Shown here in pieces: positions 26,777 through 35,582 of a DNA stretch of 47,939 bases. Position 1 is the stretch's first letter. Each line of letters starts with the position of its first letter. The notes under the pieces are model-generated. The model had not been told where the DNA came from. It saw nothing but the letters and a program-made list of their open reading frames with translations, and did not search any database. Made by a program: the position numbers and the translations under genes. The DNA lies in NCBI GenBank assembly GCA_964610315.1, contig CAZSVM010000019.1:1-47939 (forward strand), given 5' to 3'. This DNA is from JAQVEM01 sp964610315. GTDB taxonomy: Bacteria > Actinomycetota > Humimicrobiia > Humimicrobiales > Humimicrobiaceae.

Positions 26777-27995
26777 AACTAATTCCGCCAAGCCATATAT
26801 TAGCATTAGAATTGCTACCTTCAGGCATTAAATTAATTGACCTGAAACCATTTATAGGATTGCTAAAATGGATATGTGCACTTTCTCCATTCTGCGAAAA
26901 TAAGTAAATATGCAGAGTACTTTCTTCACTACCACTGTGTTCAAATTTTGTAACAGTATTTATATTACCCTCTACTGAAGGTGCAATACTTTCATTAAAT
27001 ATAGTTACTCTTTCGGTTCCTTTATTATCAAACCTATAGATATCCTCGTAAATATAGATTTGAACAATCCTTTTTTCTTCTTCACCTTCAGACAAATTGC
27101 TGTTATCTACTTTCCAATTTATATTAAGCTCCATACTACACTCATTGTTGTTTTTGTCTTCATGCCATTTTGTGAAAACATATTCTGGATTTTTTTCAAT
27201 CATAAGTTCACCATGAAGAGGCGATGTATAAAACCCGTCTTCAACCCAAACAGTTTCATATTCATAATGACTCGTATCAATCCATTCTCTTTCAGTATAA
27301 TTTTCCCAATAACCCTGAGATACAGCATAAGAAGTATCCACCCACCTCCTACCAGAAACCACCTCCCAATGACTTGTATCAATCCAGTAACTAACTGTAA
27401 CTGTCTTCCAATACCCATTTTCCACCCAGACTTTATATGATTCTCTTATTCTTGATAAAATTTCATAACACTGATATTTAATAACATAAACTCTACCACC
27501 ACGACTTGGCCGATAATCTATAACCCACTTCTTTGCATGATATTTATTTCCTTTATATTTTATTGTAAACACTCCTGTAATAGGTTTGGCAAAACCTGAA
27601 TAAACAGCCCAACCATAACTATCGGTACCTACATAAATAATCAAATTCACTGGAATCCATTTATCGATATATCTATATCTAGTTTCCCAGTGACTTGTAT
27701 CGATCCAAATCGTTCTATCATAGTAACCATAGTAACCACCACTAACCCATACTCTTTCAGTATAATTTTCCCAGTGACCTTGGGTTATGGTATACGAAGT
27801 ATCTACCCATCTTCTTTTTGTAGTTACCTGCCAGCATCCACTCTCCACCCAATTTTTCTTTATCTCCCAGCGACTTTTATCTACCCAAATCTTATCTGAT
27901 TCTGCATAAAGATTAGAAGGAAACAAGAAAGTCAAAGATATTAACATAAATAAGAATAATATTAGTAGAAAACTATAGACGATTTTTCTAAACAC
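26757..27995 (-). CDS. Secreted Trp-rich repeat protein of the Tad operon
   Basis: I do not recognise a known family. The 412 residues start with a signal peptide (1-31, ending NLYA). Residues 37-256 hold six copies of a W-[VI]-D-[TK]-S-[HYR] unit at about 37, 63, 97, 204, 218 and 238. Between them lie a WV-x-x-G-[CYF] unit at 49, 83, 190 and 250 and an ENYTER unit at 76 and 231. The two halves (37-115 and 190-256) are clear internal duplicates and also match at the DNA level. Between them (120-175) is a beta-rich linker. The C-terminal 150 residues look like a beta-sandwich. The start is GTG with ggggg five bases upstream. Given its location, it may be a pilus-associated adhesin or cell-wall-binding protein; this is inference. 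Confidence 0.8.
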   Translation of the reverse strand: MFRKIVYSFLLILFLFMLISLTFLFPSNLYAESDKIWVDKSRWEIKKNWVESGCWQVTTKRRWVDTSYTITQGHWENYTERVWVSGGYYGYYDRTIWIDTSHWETRYRYIDKWIPVNLIIYVGTDSYGWAVYSGFAKPITGVFTIKYKGNKYHAKKWVIDYRPSRGGRVYVIKYQCYEILSRIRESYKVWVENGYWKTVTVSYWIDTSHWEVVSGRRWVDTSYAVSQGYWENYTEREWIDTSHYEYETVWVEDGFYTSPLHGELMIEKNPEYVFTKWHEDKNNNECSMELNINWKVDNSNLSEGEEEKRIVQIYIYEDIYRFDNKGTERVTIFNESIAPSVEGNINTVTKFEHSGSEESTLHIYLFSQNGESAHIHFSNPINGFRSINLMPEGSNSNANIWLGGISYEIFEF

Positions 27996-28626
27996 ATGTA
28001 CCCCCTAATGTAAGTAAAAAAACAAGATCTTTACATATTTTCGCTGTATGCGAGTCCCTACCCATAATATTACAAACTCTTAAATATTCCCCAACTAGAA
28101 ATTCTAATTCGTTTGCATTGTAATAATGTTTAAAATCAAAAATTAAAAAATCATTTACAGAATATCCAACATAAGGATCAGACTCTAAATCATAAGTATC
28201 AATATCAAAAACAATCTGATAATCTTTAACATCTTCGCAGAAATGACTCCCACTTCTGGATTCCTTATCTACCAAAAAATAAATTTTATTATCCTCAATT
28301 TTCTTTATTATCCCTTTATACATATAATCATATATTATTTTGGTTTCTGCTGTGTCTGCCCAGAACTCCACTTTATTCCCTTCTTCATCCTCTCCAATAA
28401 TTTTTTTCATCTCAATTACAATTTCATTTCCGTTTTCATCCAGGAAAGTCTCATATTTTAATTCCTTCTGACCTTGCTCATCATCAGAAATAATTTTATT
28501 TCATTCTAATTGTTTTTTTATAACATCTTCAATTTTTTCAAAAACATTAAATTTAACAATAAAAAAAATACTAATTAACATAAAAGCCGACAGAGTTATA
28601 TTTATTATTTTTGTTTTATTTCTCAC
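27988..28626 (-). pseudogene. Membrane-anchored Tad-operon protein interrupted by an in-frame TGA
   Basis: A GTG start at 28626, with ggaag upstream, opens a frame coding for a 41-residue N-terminus (KTKIINITLSAFMLISIFF, a signal-anchor helix). It meets TGA at 28501-28503, then stays open in the same frame for 170 more codons to 27988. Translation of the downstream part alone would start at 28410 (140 residues). The two parts together make a sensible 212-codon gene: one membrane helix and an acidic external domain (ENGNEIVIE, GEDEEGNKVEFWAD). One base change at codon 42, for example from a Trp TGG, would explain it. The function is unknown. The stop overlaps the start of the Trp-rich gene by eight bases. 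Confidence 0.65.
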
Positions 28627-28696
28627 TTAATTTCTTCCAACTAATTAAAAACTAATTACTTTGCAGTCTCTTAATAATTTTTCCCATTATGTTATT

Positions 28697-29122
28697 TTAT
28701 TCTTTTTCTTCCATTCTCATTACACTACTCCCACATACTTTAGAATACTCATCTCCAATTATTGAAAAAGGGGGGATTTTTGAGAAAAAAATAGGTACTT
28801 CATAAATCACTTCAACATTTACAATGTCACCAGGATTCATACTTGAAATATCAACTTTTAGACTAAGTCTCTCATCAAAGTTCCATCCGGGTATTGTAGA
28901 TGATGCATATTCTAGCACAGCATTTGCTGCATCCAATTCTGGATTATCTGATAAGGTAGCGACTCTAGCAGCTTCATAAGACGCAGAATTTACAGCTATT
29001 TTAGCGTTTAGTAAAAAACCAAATTGAATAATTCCAGAAATTAATAATATCAATATTGGTAATACCAGAGCTAACTCAATAAAAACACTACCCTCTTCTG
29101 CATAAACTTTAGATTTAAACAC
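28697..29122 (-). CDS. tadE: TadE-like pseudopilin
   Basis: This is a minor pseudopilin needed for Flp pilus assembly. In the 141 residues, a short leader is followed by EEGSVFIELALVLPILILLISGIIQFGF, a TadE hallmark with Gly at the processing site and Glu five residues later. The next helix, LLNAKIAVNSASYEAARVA, is typical of the family. The C-terminal half is a soluble beta-rich domain. The start is GTG with a poorly spaced site, so it is uncertain by a few codons. It lies between Flp pilin and the interrupted gene. Confidence 0.88.
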   Translation of the reverse strand: MFKSKVYAEEGSVFIELALVLPILILLISGIIQFGFLLNAKIAVNSASYEAARVATLSDNPELDAANAVLEYASSTIPGWNFDERLSLKVDISSMNPGDIVNVEVIYEVPIFFSKIPPFSIIGDEYSKVCGSSVMRMEEKE

Positions 29123-29201
29123 TTCCTTGCATGCCTTACTAGATACTTAGCACTAAAATTTTGTATTTTAAAAGAATGCTGTAATTTATTTCAAATTTCC
29201 T

Positions 29202-29372
29202 CTATAAACTATCCACTATGGATTGAAAAACAGATTGAAGTTTCCCACCAAGTGCCGATACTACTGCAATACAAACAATTACAACTAAAGCTATATATAG
29301 AGCTATCTCTATTAACGTAGCCCCCTTCAAATTAAAAAATATTCTGTTTAAAAATTTCTTTAATAAATTCAT
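29202..29372 (-). CDS. flp: Flp pilin
   Basis: This is the major pilus subunit of the Tad system, a small pre-pilin cut by a dedicated peptidase before assembly. The 56 residues have the leader NRIFFNLKG and the mature start ATLIEIALYIALVVIVCIAVV, with the conserved Glu in position five, and end LGGKLQSVFQSIVDSL. I chose the ATG at 29372 because ggaggtagg lies just upstream of it. The longer frame would have that site inside. No TadV peptidase is in the window, so processing must rely on a peptidase elsewhere. Confidence 0.92.
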   Translation of the reverse strand: MNLLKKFLNRIFFNLKGATLIEIALYIALVVIVCIAVVSALGGKLQSVFQSIVDSL

Positions 29373-29457
29373 TCCTACCTCCATTTTTTAAATTTATTTT
29401 TTATATCTTTTATTACAATCATAAATAAATTAATTATTATCTATATAATCTTTGCCA

Positions 29458-30294
29458 TTAAAAAAGTATTTTTAATTGTGGTATAACTGGTAATAAAAAT
29501 AGAAATATTGTAGGAATAAACATAAAAATAAATATAATAAGAACTAAATTGCTTTCCAGTCTTTCAGATCTTATTTTTAATAAATCTCTTTGGTTATTTC
29601 TTATTACTTTTGATATATCTTTTAAAACTTTACTGATCGGATTTCCGATTATTTCAGCTTGCATCAAAATTTTAATTACAGTCTTAAAATCATTGCAGAA
29701 TGAAAGTTTTGCAATCAGATAATATGCATCAATTTTACTATAACCCTCGAATATTTTAACTTGTGCTAACCTGAAAAGTTTACTTATTTCACACTTATAA
29801 TTCTCTGAAATATAATGTAGCGCTTCATTCAAACTTAAACCAGCCTTTATTAGGGAGGATAAAATATCTACTATATCTGGAATTTCATTTTGTATTTTCT
29901 TACTCTTTGAACTAATCTTGCTTTTTATAACTTCAGAAGGTAGAAAATAAATAATTATTGCTCCAATAAATGAATAATAAACAAAATTTTTTCTCAGAAA
30001 AAACCCGAATGCAATAAAGAATATTAAAAAACTTAGCGAAAAGATAATTTTCAATAAAAGTAACCCATCCAAAGACTTTATTCTAAATCCAAAAACGTTA
30101 ATTCCGCTTTGTTCTTCAAGCAGTAATTTTAAATCTTCATTTATATTAGTTTTATTAAATTTTTTAATAAAATTTTCAGCCCTAGACTCAACTGTGTTAA
30201 TAATCAATCTAGTATTTTTATGATTAATTTCTTTAAAAAATAAAAACATAAAAATCGAAATGAGAGTAGAAACTATTATTATCAATAAGTTCAT
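29458..30294 (-). CDS. tadC: TadC, type II secretion F-domain membrane protein
   Basis: TadC is one of the two inner-membrane platform proteins of the Tad machine, homologous to PilC/GspF. The 278 residues carry an N-terminal membrane helix, further helices at about 85-125, the cytoplasmic F-domain with IPDIVDILSSLIKAGLSLNEALHYI, and a C-terminal hairpin. Its ATG overlaps the tadB stop by four bases, so the pair is coupled and probably forms the hetero-platform. Confidence 0.9.
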   Translation of the reverse strand: MNLLIIIVSTLISIFMFLFFKEINHKNTRLIINTVESRAENFIKKFNKTNINEDLKLLLEEQSGINVFGFRIKSLDGLLLLKIIFSLSFLIFFIAFGFFLRKNFVYYSFIGAIIIYFLPSEVIKSKISSKSKKIQNEIPDIVDILSSLIKAGLSLNEALHYISENYKCEISKLFRLAQVKIFEGYSKIDAYYLIAKLSFCNDFKTVIKILMQAEIIGNPISKVLKDISKVIRNNQRDLLKIRSERLESNLVLIIFIFMFIPTIFLFLLPVIPQLKILF

Positions 30295-31214
30295 CTTATA
30301 ACTCTATTTCCTCCATAATAATTGATGATCCTGTTTATTATGAAAAAACCAATTATGTTACTGAACACGACATATACAAGAATTAAAATACCTATACCAG
30401 TAAATAAAACACCCATAATATTTTTATTAATAAGAATAATTACTATTATTGAAATTATTGGTATTAAAGTGATCAGGTATGATGTATAACGGGGACCCGA
30501 ACTTAAAATTTTAATATATCTTTCTATATTTTTCTTTTCTCTTATATATTCAATCTGATCCTTCAGAAATTCTATTAAATCTACTCCTTTATCACTTGCA
30601 GTAATAAAACCGATAAGAACTACTTCAATCAAAGGGCTACTGTTCCTTGCTATCATTTTTCTTAAAGCTTCATTTAGTAATAAACCCTTTCGAGTATCGT
30701 TTAGTACTAATTCAAATTCCTTCTTTAATGGATAATCTGTATCTTTTATTGTTTTTTGTATGCAATTCAAAATATTAGGATTTCCATATAAATAACCAAC
30801 CAAATCCAATAAAAATTGTTCAAGTTGATCTTCTTTTTTTATGTTCTCTCTACGTTTCCTTAAATTAATAAAAATAATAAAAATAAATACACCTATAATC
30901 ATTAACAAAATAGAAAAAATTAAACCCAGTTTTAAAAATAATCCTATAAAAAAGATAAGGGAAAATACTATAAAAATTAAAACTAAAAATTCTTTTACAT
31001 CTAAATTTAAATTACTTTTGTTAATCCAAATGTTGATTTTATTTATAAAATCATTTGCTTTATCTTTTTTATCAATTAAACCTGCATTGTTTGATACTCT
31101 TAAGATTCTATTGATTATATTTTTTCGTCTCTCAACAATAAGAATTGCTACAGCACTGAATATATATAATAATCCTAATCCAATGGAGATAGACGTAATT
31201 ATAGATACTCTAAT
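30291..31214 (-). CDS. tadB: TadB, type II secretion F-domain membrane protein (start codon not canonical)
   Basis: TadB is the partner platform protein of TadC. The open frame runs from 31220, but an ordinary start codon (TTG at 30908) occurs only 100 codons in. That would drop the first membrane segments, which clearly belong to TadB: ISIGLGLLYIFSAVAILIV, a linker, and VLIFIVFSLIFFIGLFLKL. ATT at 31214 has a near-perfect ribosome site, aaaggggtgat, nine bases upstream. ATA at 31202 is an alternative. The gene would be about 307 residues, the normal TadB length. Its 5' end overlaps the end of tadA by 16 bases. The F-domain motif FLLDLVGYLYG and VLIGFITASDKGVDLIEFL are later in the protein. 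Confidence 0.85.
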   Translation of the reverse strand: MRVSIITSISIGLGLLYIFSAVAILIVERRKNIINRILRVSNNAGLIDKKDKANDFINKINIWINKSNLNLDVKEFLVLIFIVFSLIFFIGLFLKLGLIFSILLMIIGVFIFIIFINLRKRRENIKKEDQLEQFLLDLVGYLYGNPNILNCIQKTIKDTDYPLKKEFELVLNDTRKGLLLNEALRKMIARNSSPLIEVVLIGFITASDKGVDLIEFLKDQIEYIREKKNIERYIKILSSGPRYTSYLITLIPIISIIVIILINKNIMGVLFTGIGILILVYVVFSNIIGFFIINRIINYYGGNRVIR

Positions 31215-32383
31215 TTGTAATCACCCCTTTCATCAAGATTATTATCCACCAATAAGAATTCCCTTAATCTCCTATTACATATATTCAGATTTTCATCTTT
31301 GTCATAATCCAAAAATAAAACTACATCAATTGCTCTTGAGATCATTCTTCTTGTAATGTAATTGCTTATATTTGCTTTGTACTCCATTACTAATGTTTCT
31401 AATCTTAAGAAAGCATCAAAAGCAGAATCAGCATGAATGGTAGTAAAACTTCCCCTGTGTCCAGTATTTAAAGCTTGAAGCATTTGATATGCTGCCATTG
31501 AATTTCTTACCTCACCAACTATAATCCTATCTGCTTTCATTCTTAACGTTTCGAATATTAGCTTATCTTGATTAACCTCGTTATCAGACTCTCTGGATTT
31601 TGTCCTAGTACATAACATTCTTACAAAAGGATGTTCTTTAAGTTTTATTTCAGGAACATCCTGAATAATATTAATAAATTCATTCTTCGGGATTAATTTT
31701 GCTAATGTATTAAGTAAAGTAGTTTTTCCGGAACCCATAGAACCTGCAATTAAAATATTATTCTTTTTATCTACTAGTTCCTTTAAGATAGTATAATGCT
31801 TTTTATCAAACATATTTAATTCCAATAAGTCTTCCAATTTAAAATCTATGCAATTAAACACTCTTATTGAAATATATACCCTATCAGAAATAGGGGGAAT
31901 TATTACTGAACATCTACTGCCATCATAAAGATCTGTATTTAAAAATGGTATTCTTTGGTCAACTACCTTTCCAGTATTGCTTTTTATCCTATCTATTATT
32001 AAATAAACTTCATCAATACTACCGAAAACTTTACCTAAATACTTCTTTACTCCATTTTTTATTATTATCATCTCAGTATCCTGTACAAAAATATCAGTCA
32101 CCTCCATATCCTGTAAGAATTTTTCCAATATCCCCAAACCAAAAATATCTGATAGTAATTTGCTAATTAGCCCATCTTCAATATTAAAATCTGAATATGG
32201 ATATTTCTTCTCGATTTCATCTTTTAAAAGCATATATAATTTGCCCTTAAAATAATCCCTATTAAAAAAACTACTATCTGTAAAAAAATTACCATTTTTA
32301 ATTCTTTTTTTTACTAAACTTTCTATTTCTTTTATATCATCTTCTGTCAACCTATTCTTCTCGCAAAGCCTATCTCTTAACAT
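31199..32383 (-). CDS. tadA: TadA (CpaF) secretion ATPase
   Basis: TadA is the hexameric ATPase that powers Flp pilus assembly. The 394-residue length is normal. It has an N-terminal domain (ILEKFLQDMEVTDIFVQD), IIPPISDRVYISIRVF, Walker A IAGSMGSGKTTLLNTL, the Asp box, a Walker B-like IIVGEVRNSMAAYQMLQAL, and the His box FTTIHADS. The ATG at 32383 is preceded by aaagga. It overlaps the end of the MinD-like gene by 14 bases. Confidence 0.95.
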   Translation of the reverse strand: MLRDRLCEKNRLTEDDIKEIESLVKKRIKNGNFFTDSSFFNRDYFKGKLYMLLKDEIEKKYPYSDFNIEDGLISKLLSDIFGLGILEKFLQDMEVTDIFVQDTEMIIIKNGVKKYLGKVFGSIDEVYLIIDRIKSNTGKVVDQRIPFLNTDLYDGSRCSVIIPPISDRVYISIRVFNCIDFKLEDLLELNMFDKKHYTILKELVDKKNNILIAGSMGSGKTTLLNTLAKLIPKNEFINIIQDVPEIKLKEHPFVRMLCTRTKSRESDNEVNQDKLIFETLRMKADRIIVGEVRNSMAAYQMLQALNTGHRGSFTTIHADSAFDAFLRLETLVMEYKANISNYITRRMISRAIDVVLFLDYDKDENLNICNRRLREFLLVDNNLDERGDYKLEYL

Positions 32384-33224
32384 TATTATCAAATCCTTTG
32401 ATTGTCATTGATAATACTTTAGCAATCTCTTTAAAGAATTTAGTTTTTAACATGCCAGCTTTATTAAATATAAATTCATTTTTATAGAATCCTCTATCAA
32501 ATTTAATAAAGGCACAAACTGGCATCTCGATAACTTTTGAAATATCCCAGACTTTAAAAAAATGTATAAATTTCTTTTTATTTACAATAAGTTTAATCTT
32601 AGATTCCTTTATGGAAAATTTTCTAACCAAGATATCAATCAATTTTGAAATACGTGCAATACTTTCTAATGAATATTCGCTTATTATGAAAATTTTATTC
32701 GAAAGTTTAAGTACATCTAAAATAGGGCCATTTATGACTGTTTGTGTATCTATAACAATATACTTATAATCTCTGGAAATATAATCTATTAAATTGTTAA
32801 CAGAATCCTTCCTTATATTTTCAGCTACAAGAGGGTTTGATACACCTTTTAATACATCTATATTTTCATATATATTTTTAACAAATTCTTTATATTTCTC
32901 TGGGAATCTGAGTGCTAACTCCATAGATTTATCTTTTTCTATATCAAATAAAGTACCGAAGTCTCCTGGTGAACTGTCCAGTTCCAACAATAATGTTCTT
33001 TTTCTAACTTTTTGCGAAAGAAACATCGCAAAAGCTATAGCAACTGAAGTTTTACCAACTCCACCCTTATTGGAGATAATTGTAATTATTATATTTTTAC
33101 TATAAAAATTATTGGTATCATTTTGTTGATTTCTGATATTCATATCATTAATACAATATGAATTGATATCATTTGAATTTTCAGTGAAGGTATTTTCATT
33201 TTTTAAATTCATAAAAATTTTCAT
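32370..33224 (-). CDS. ParA/MinD-type ATPase, TadZ-like
   Basis: The 284 residues have an unstructured Asn-rich N-terminus (to about 45) and a ParA-type deviant Walker A, SNKGGVGKTSVAIAFAM. DSSPGDFGTLFD is the switch I region and YIVIDTQTVINGPILDVL is Walker B. TadZ proteins place the Tad machine at a cell site. This is the second such ATPase in the operon; the other is CpaE-like at 34059. The two could form a heterodimer or do different positioning jobs. Confidence 0.82.
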   Translation of the reverse strand: MKIFMNLKNENTFTENSNDINSYCINDMNIRNQQNDTNNFYSKNIIITIISNKGGVGKTSVAIAFAMFLSQKVRKRTLLLELDSSPGDFGTLFDIEKDKSMELALRFPEKYKEFVKNIYENIDVLKGVSNPLVAENIRKDSVNNLIDYISRDYKYIVIDTQTVINGPILDVLKLSNKIFIISEYSLESIARISKLIDILVRKFSIKESKIKLIVNKKKFIHFFKVWDISKVIEMPVCAFIKFDRGFYKNEFIFNKAGMLKTKFFKEIAKVLSMTIKGFDNNVKR

Positions 33225-33243
33225 TTTTTAAAGAAAACAATAA

Positions 33244-34050
33244 TTAAATATCTTCTACTATAATTTTATAATCTTTATCCTTTGTTAATTTAGCAATAAT
33301 AGGAGCTTCTTTAATATCACACTTAAGATAAACACTAGTAATATTATTATTATTATTATTTAAAAGAATATTTTTATTGTCATTTAAAACATTTTTTTCT
33401 ATACATATTATTTCTAAATTTCTTACCATCATTTGACCATTAATTAAAATTACATTCTCAGATAAATTAAAGGTTGTATCATCGATATAATCACTTCTTG
33501 AAAAAGAATAATTATTCTTAAGGATTGCCCTATTTTCATAATTATAGTAGTTGTTCTGATTTACATTTTTATCATCACTAATATTTGAAGGTTTAAGATA
33601 ATCTGAGTATATTAAGTCTTTGTCGGATATAGTTGACACTATAGATATACAATCACCTGCTTTTAATTCCAATAAAAGAGGTTCTATATATTGTACATTA
33701 ACTGCTATTACAACATCGCCAACTGATAAACTATCGAAAATATTCTCCTCTTTCTCTTTTCCAAACATATCATTGGAGATATAATCATCCTCTCTTCTTT
33801 CTATATTAATAATTTTTCCAATTATGTCTTTTTTATTTGTTAAGTAATTCTTAGGAAGAGAATTTTTATAATATTCCTTAAAATTCAAATCATCTTCACA
33901 TATTTTTTCGCCAGCATTAATATTTTTAGACGCAACAATTATTTCTTTTTTGTCTAAGTAATTATTAAGTAGCAGATAAAATGCCAACCCAATAATAATT
34001 GATCCGATAATTGCTAAGATTAAATACTTCCTATAATAATTCCTCATCAT
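33244..34050 (-). CDS. cpaB: CpaB/RcpC-like SAF-domain protein
   Basis: CpaB proteins are periplasmic or cell-wall-side parts of the Tad system that bind peptidoglycan or other pilus parts. The 268 residues have an N-terminal membrane helix (LAIIGSIIIGLAFYLLL), then a SAF domain with IIVASKNINAGEKICEDDL and LTNKKDIIGKI. A second region includes VIAVNVQYIEPLLLELKAGD and the C-terminal VYLKCDIKEAPIIAKLTKDKDY. A run of Asn is encoded by a short ATT microsatellite near 33343-33362, a possible slippage site. The ribosome site aaaggaatt precedes the ATG. Confidence 0.85.
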   Translation of the reverse strand: MMRNYYRKYLILAIIGSIIIGLAFYLLLNNYLDKKEIIVASKNINAGEKICEDDLNFKEYYKNSLPKNYLTNKKDIIGKIINIERREDDYISNDMFGKEKEENIFDSLSVGDVVIAVNVQYIEPLLLELKAGDCISIVSTISDKDLIYSDYLKPSNISDDKNVNQNNYYNYENRAILKNNYSFSRSDYIDDTTFNLSENVILINGQMMVRNLEIICIEKNVLNDNKNILLNNNNNNITSVYLKCDIKEAPIIAKLTKDKDYKIIVEDI

Positions 34051-34058
34051 AATTCCTT

Positions 34059-35447
34059 TTAATCATAGATTAATAAATTAAAGATTTTTTCTGTTAGGCA
34101 TTTAAAGCTCTCCAGATTACTAAAATCAAAATTTGAAAATTCTGATTTACTTCTCAAGATTTCATCTTCATCCAAAAACACAAAATCTTTTAGATGAAAA
34201 AATTGTTCGATTTGATTTTTAAACAGATTTAATTCACTTAATTTACTATATTTATTTATAACTAAAATTTTTTCCAAATCATCGTATATGAATACATTAT
34301 TCATTTTTATAAGCCTACCAATGCTTCCTAAAGTATTGTCGGATACCATTATTAAAAGATCAGCTAAATCAATTATACCTAAAGACAAATCGTCAAATTT
34401 ATTCGGTAAATCAAATATTATTAAGTGATATTTTTTCTTGGCAATATCGGCTAAACAATATATATCCTGTAAATCTACTTTTTTTGACATTTCATAAGTT
34501 GGAGGAGTTTGTAAAACATCTAAATTTTCTCTAATTTTTATAACCGAATTCTCCAAAGAATTCCTGTTATAGCCATCAATAAAATTTAGGATATTAGGAG
34601 ATCGTGGAATACCAAGATAATAACTTATATCTCCTCCTCCTTCAGAAAAATTTAAATCTACAAGTAGTGTTTTGATTTTATTAAACACAAATCCTAAAAA
34701 AATAGAAATTATGGTACTTCCAACCCCACCTTTGGCTTTTAATATTATAATTATTTTTTGTTTTATGGTTTTTATTTTTTCAATCTCAATATTATTCTGT
34801 TTCTTTAAATAACCTTCGTTTTGAAATTTTATAGATGGATCTTCCTTATTTAATTTAAGGTCTTTAATATTATCTTTATTACTACTTCCATTACTTTTCC
34901 CTAATTTTTTATTTTTGTCAGCTCCATTATTAAGTGATTCTTTCTTATATTCCGTATTAATTTCTCTGCCCAATTCTGTTAAGCTATTTACCATCTTTCT
35001 CCGCTCTCTATAATTAGCTTTTAGGATTAATTTTTTACTTCTATTTAAATCTAATAAATTATTAATAAATCTCTTAATTTTAAGCTGTTTATCTTTCTTA
35101 CTAACTGTCTTTTTTCTTATTTCACTTAATACGATGCCTTCTATTTCCTTCTCATCCACTGGTGATTTAATATCTTTTCCTATAATATAAACATTTATTT
35201 TTTTCTTATTAGCTCTCTCTATAATACTAGTTAAATTGGAGATTTTTTTACTGATAACAATCAAATCAATTTTTTCGTACTCCAAAATAAAATTTACAGC
35301 AAAACAACTGCTTAGATTTATGAAATTAAATTTATCATTTAATCTTTGGATACTCTTAAATGTCTCAATATCTTTGTCTGCCAAAATAATATTAAAAGAA
35401 TTTTTACTTTCATTTATTTTATTATCTAAATTAGTGTATATATTCAT
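34059..35447 (-). CDS. CpaE/TadZ-like protein: receiver-like domain plus ParA ATPase
   Basis: The 462 residues start with a receiver-like fold (FNIILADKDIETFKSIQRL to about residue 110). A Lys/Asn-rich linker (about 125-235) follows, then a ParA-type ATPase with the deviant Walker A KAKGGVGSTIISIFL, VDLNFSEGGGDISYYLG, and YHLIIFDLPNKFDD as Walker B. This is the CpaE layout, which localises the pilus machine. I chose ATG 35447 because a promoter (35493-35521) lies inside the longer TTG-started frame and its transcript would begin at about 35486. No ribosome site is clear. It is the first gene of the Tad operon. Confidence 0.85.
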   Translation of the reverse strand: MNIYTNLDNKINESKNSFNIILADKDIETFKSIQRLNDKFNFINLSSCFAVNFILEYEKIDLIVISKKISNLTSIIERANKKKINVYIIGKDIKSPVDEKEIEGIVLSEIRKKTVSKKDKQLKIKRFINNLLDLNRSKKLILKANYRERRKMVNSLTELGREINTEYKKESLNNGADKNKKLGKSNGSSNKDNIKDLKLNKEDPSIKFQNEGYLKKQNNIEIEKIKTIKQKIIIILKAKGGVGSTIISIFLGFVFNKIKTLLVDLNFSEGGGDISYYLGIPRSPNILNFIDGYNRNSLENSVIKIRENLDVLQTPPTYEMSKKVDLQDIYCLADIAKKKYHLIIFDLPNKFDDLSLGIIDLADLLIMVSDNTLGSIGRLIKMNNVFIYDDLEKILVINKYSKLSELNLFKNQIEQFFHLKDFVFLDEDEILRSKSEFSNFDFSNLESFKCLTEKIFNLLIYD

Positions 35448-35492
35448 AAACACTTTTAAATAATTGCATAATATTAAGAAATTTGTTTTAAT

Positions 35493-35521
35493 AGGATAAA
35501 ATATATTAGTAACTATGTCAA
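35493..35521 (-). promoter_or_regulatory. Tad operon promoter
   Basis: On the minus strand, a perfect TTGACA (35516-35521) and TATCCT (35493-35498) are separated by 17 bases, 45 bases before the chosen ATG of the first Tad gene. No other strong promoter is obvious upstream of the operon. Most gene junctions down to 29458 overlap or are short, which supports one long transcript. Confidence 0.65.
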
Positions 35522-35582
35522 TATAATTTATATACAAATTTTATACTACATAAAAATATATATACATTATATAATATTAAAT

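Noticed and set aside
27988..28626. TGA recoded as Trp across the genome
   Set aside because: rsmE and tadB end in TGA at tight overlaps with the next gene, so TGA is a normal stop here.
31199..31223. -1 programmed frameshift fusing TadA to TadB
   Set aside because: The overlap contains no slippery heptamer in the right phase, while a strong ribosome site points to separate initiation at ATT.
30841..31356. Plus-strand 171-residue frame over tadB/tadA
   Set aside because: It is a complement shadow of the membrane-helix codons, with Ile/Lys/Phe-rich text and no ribosome site.
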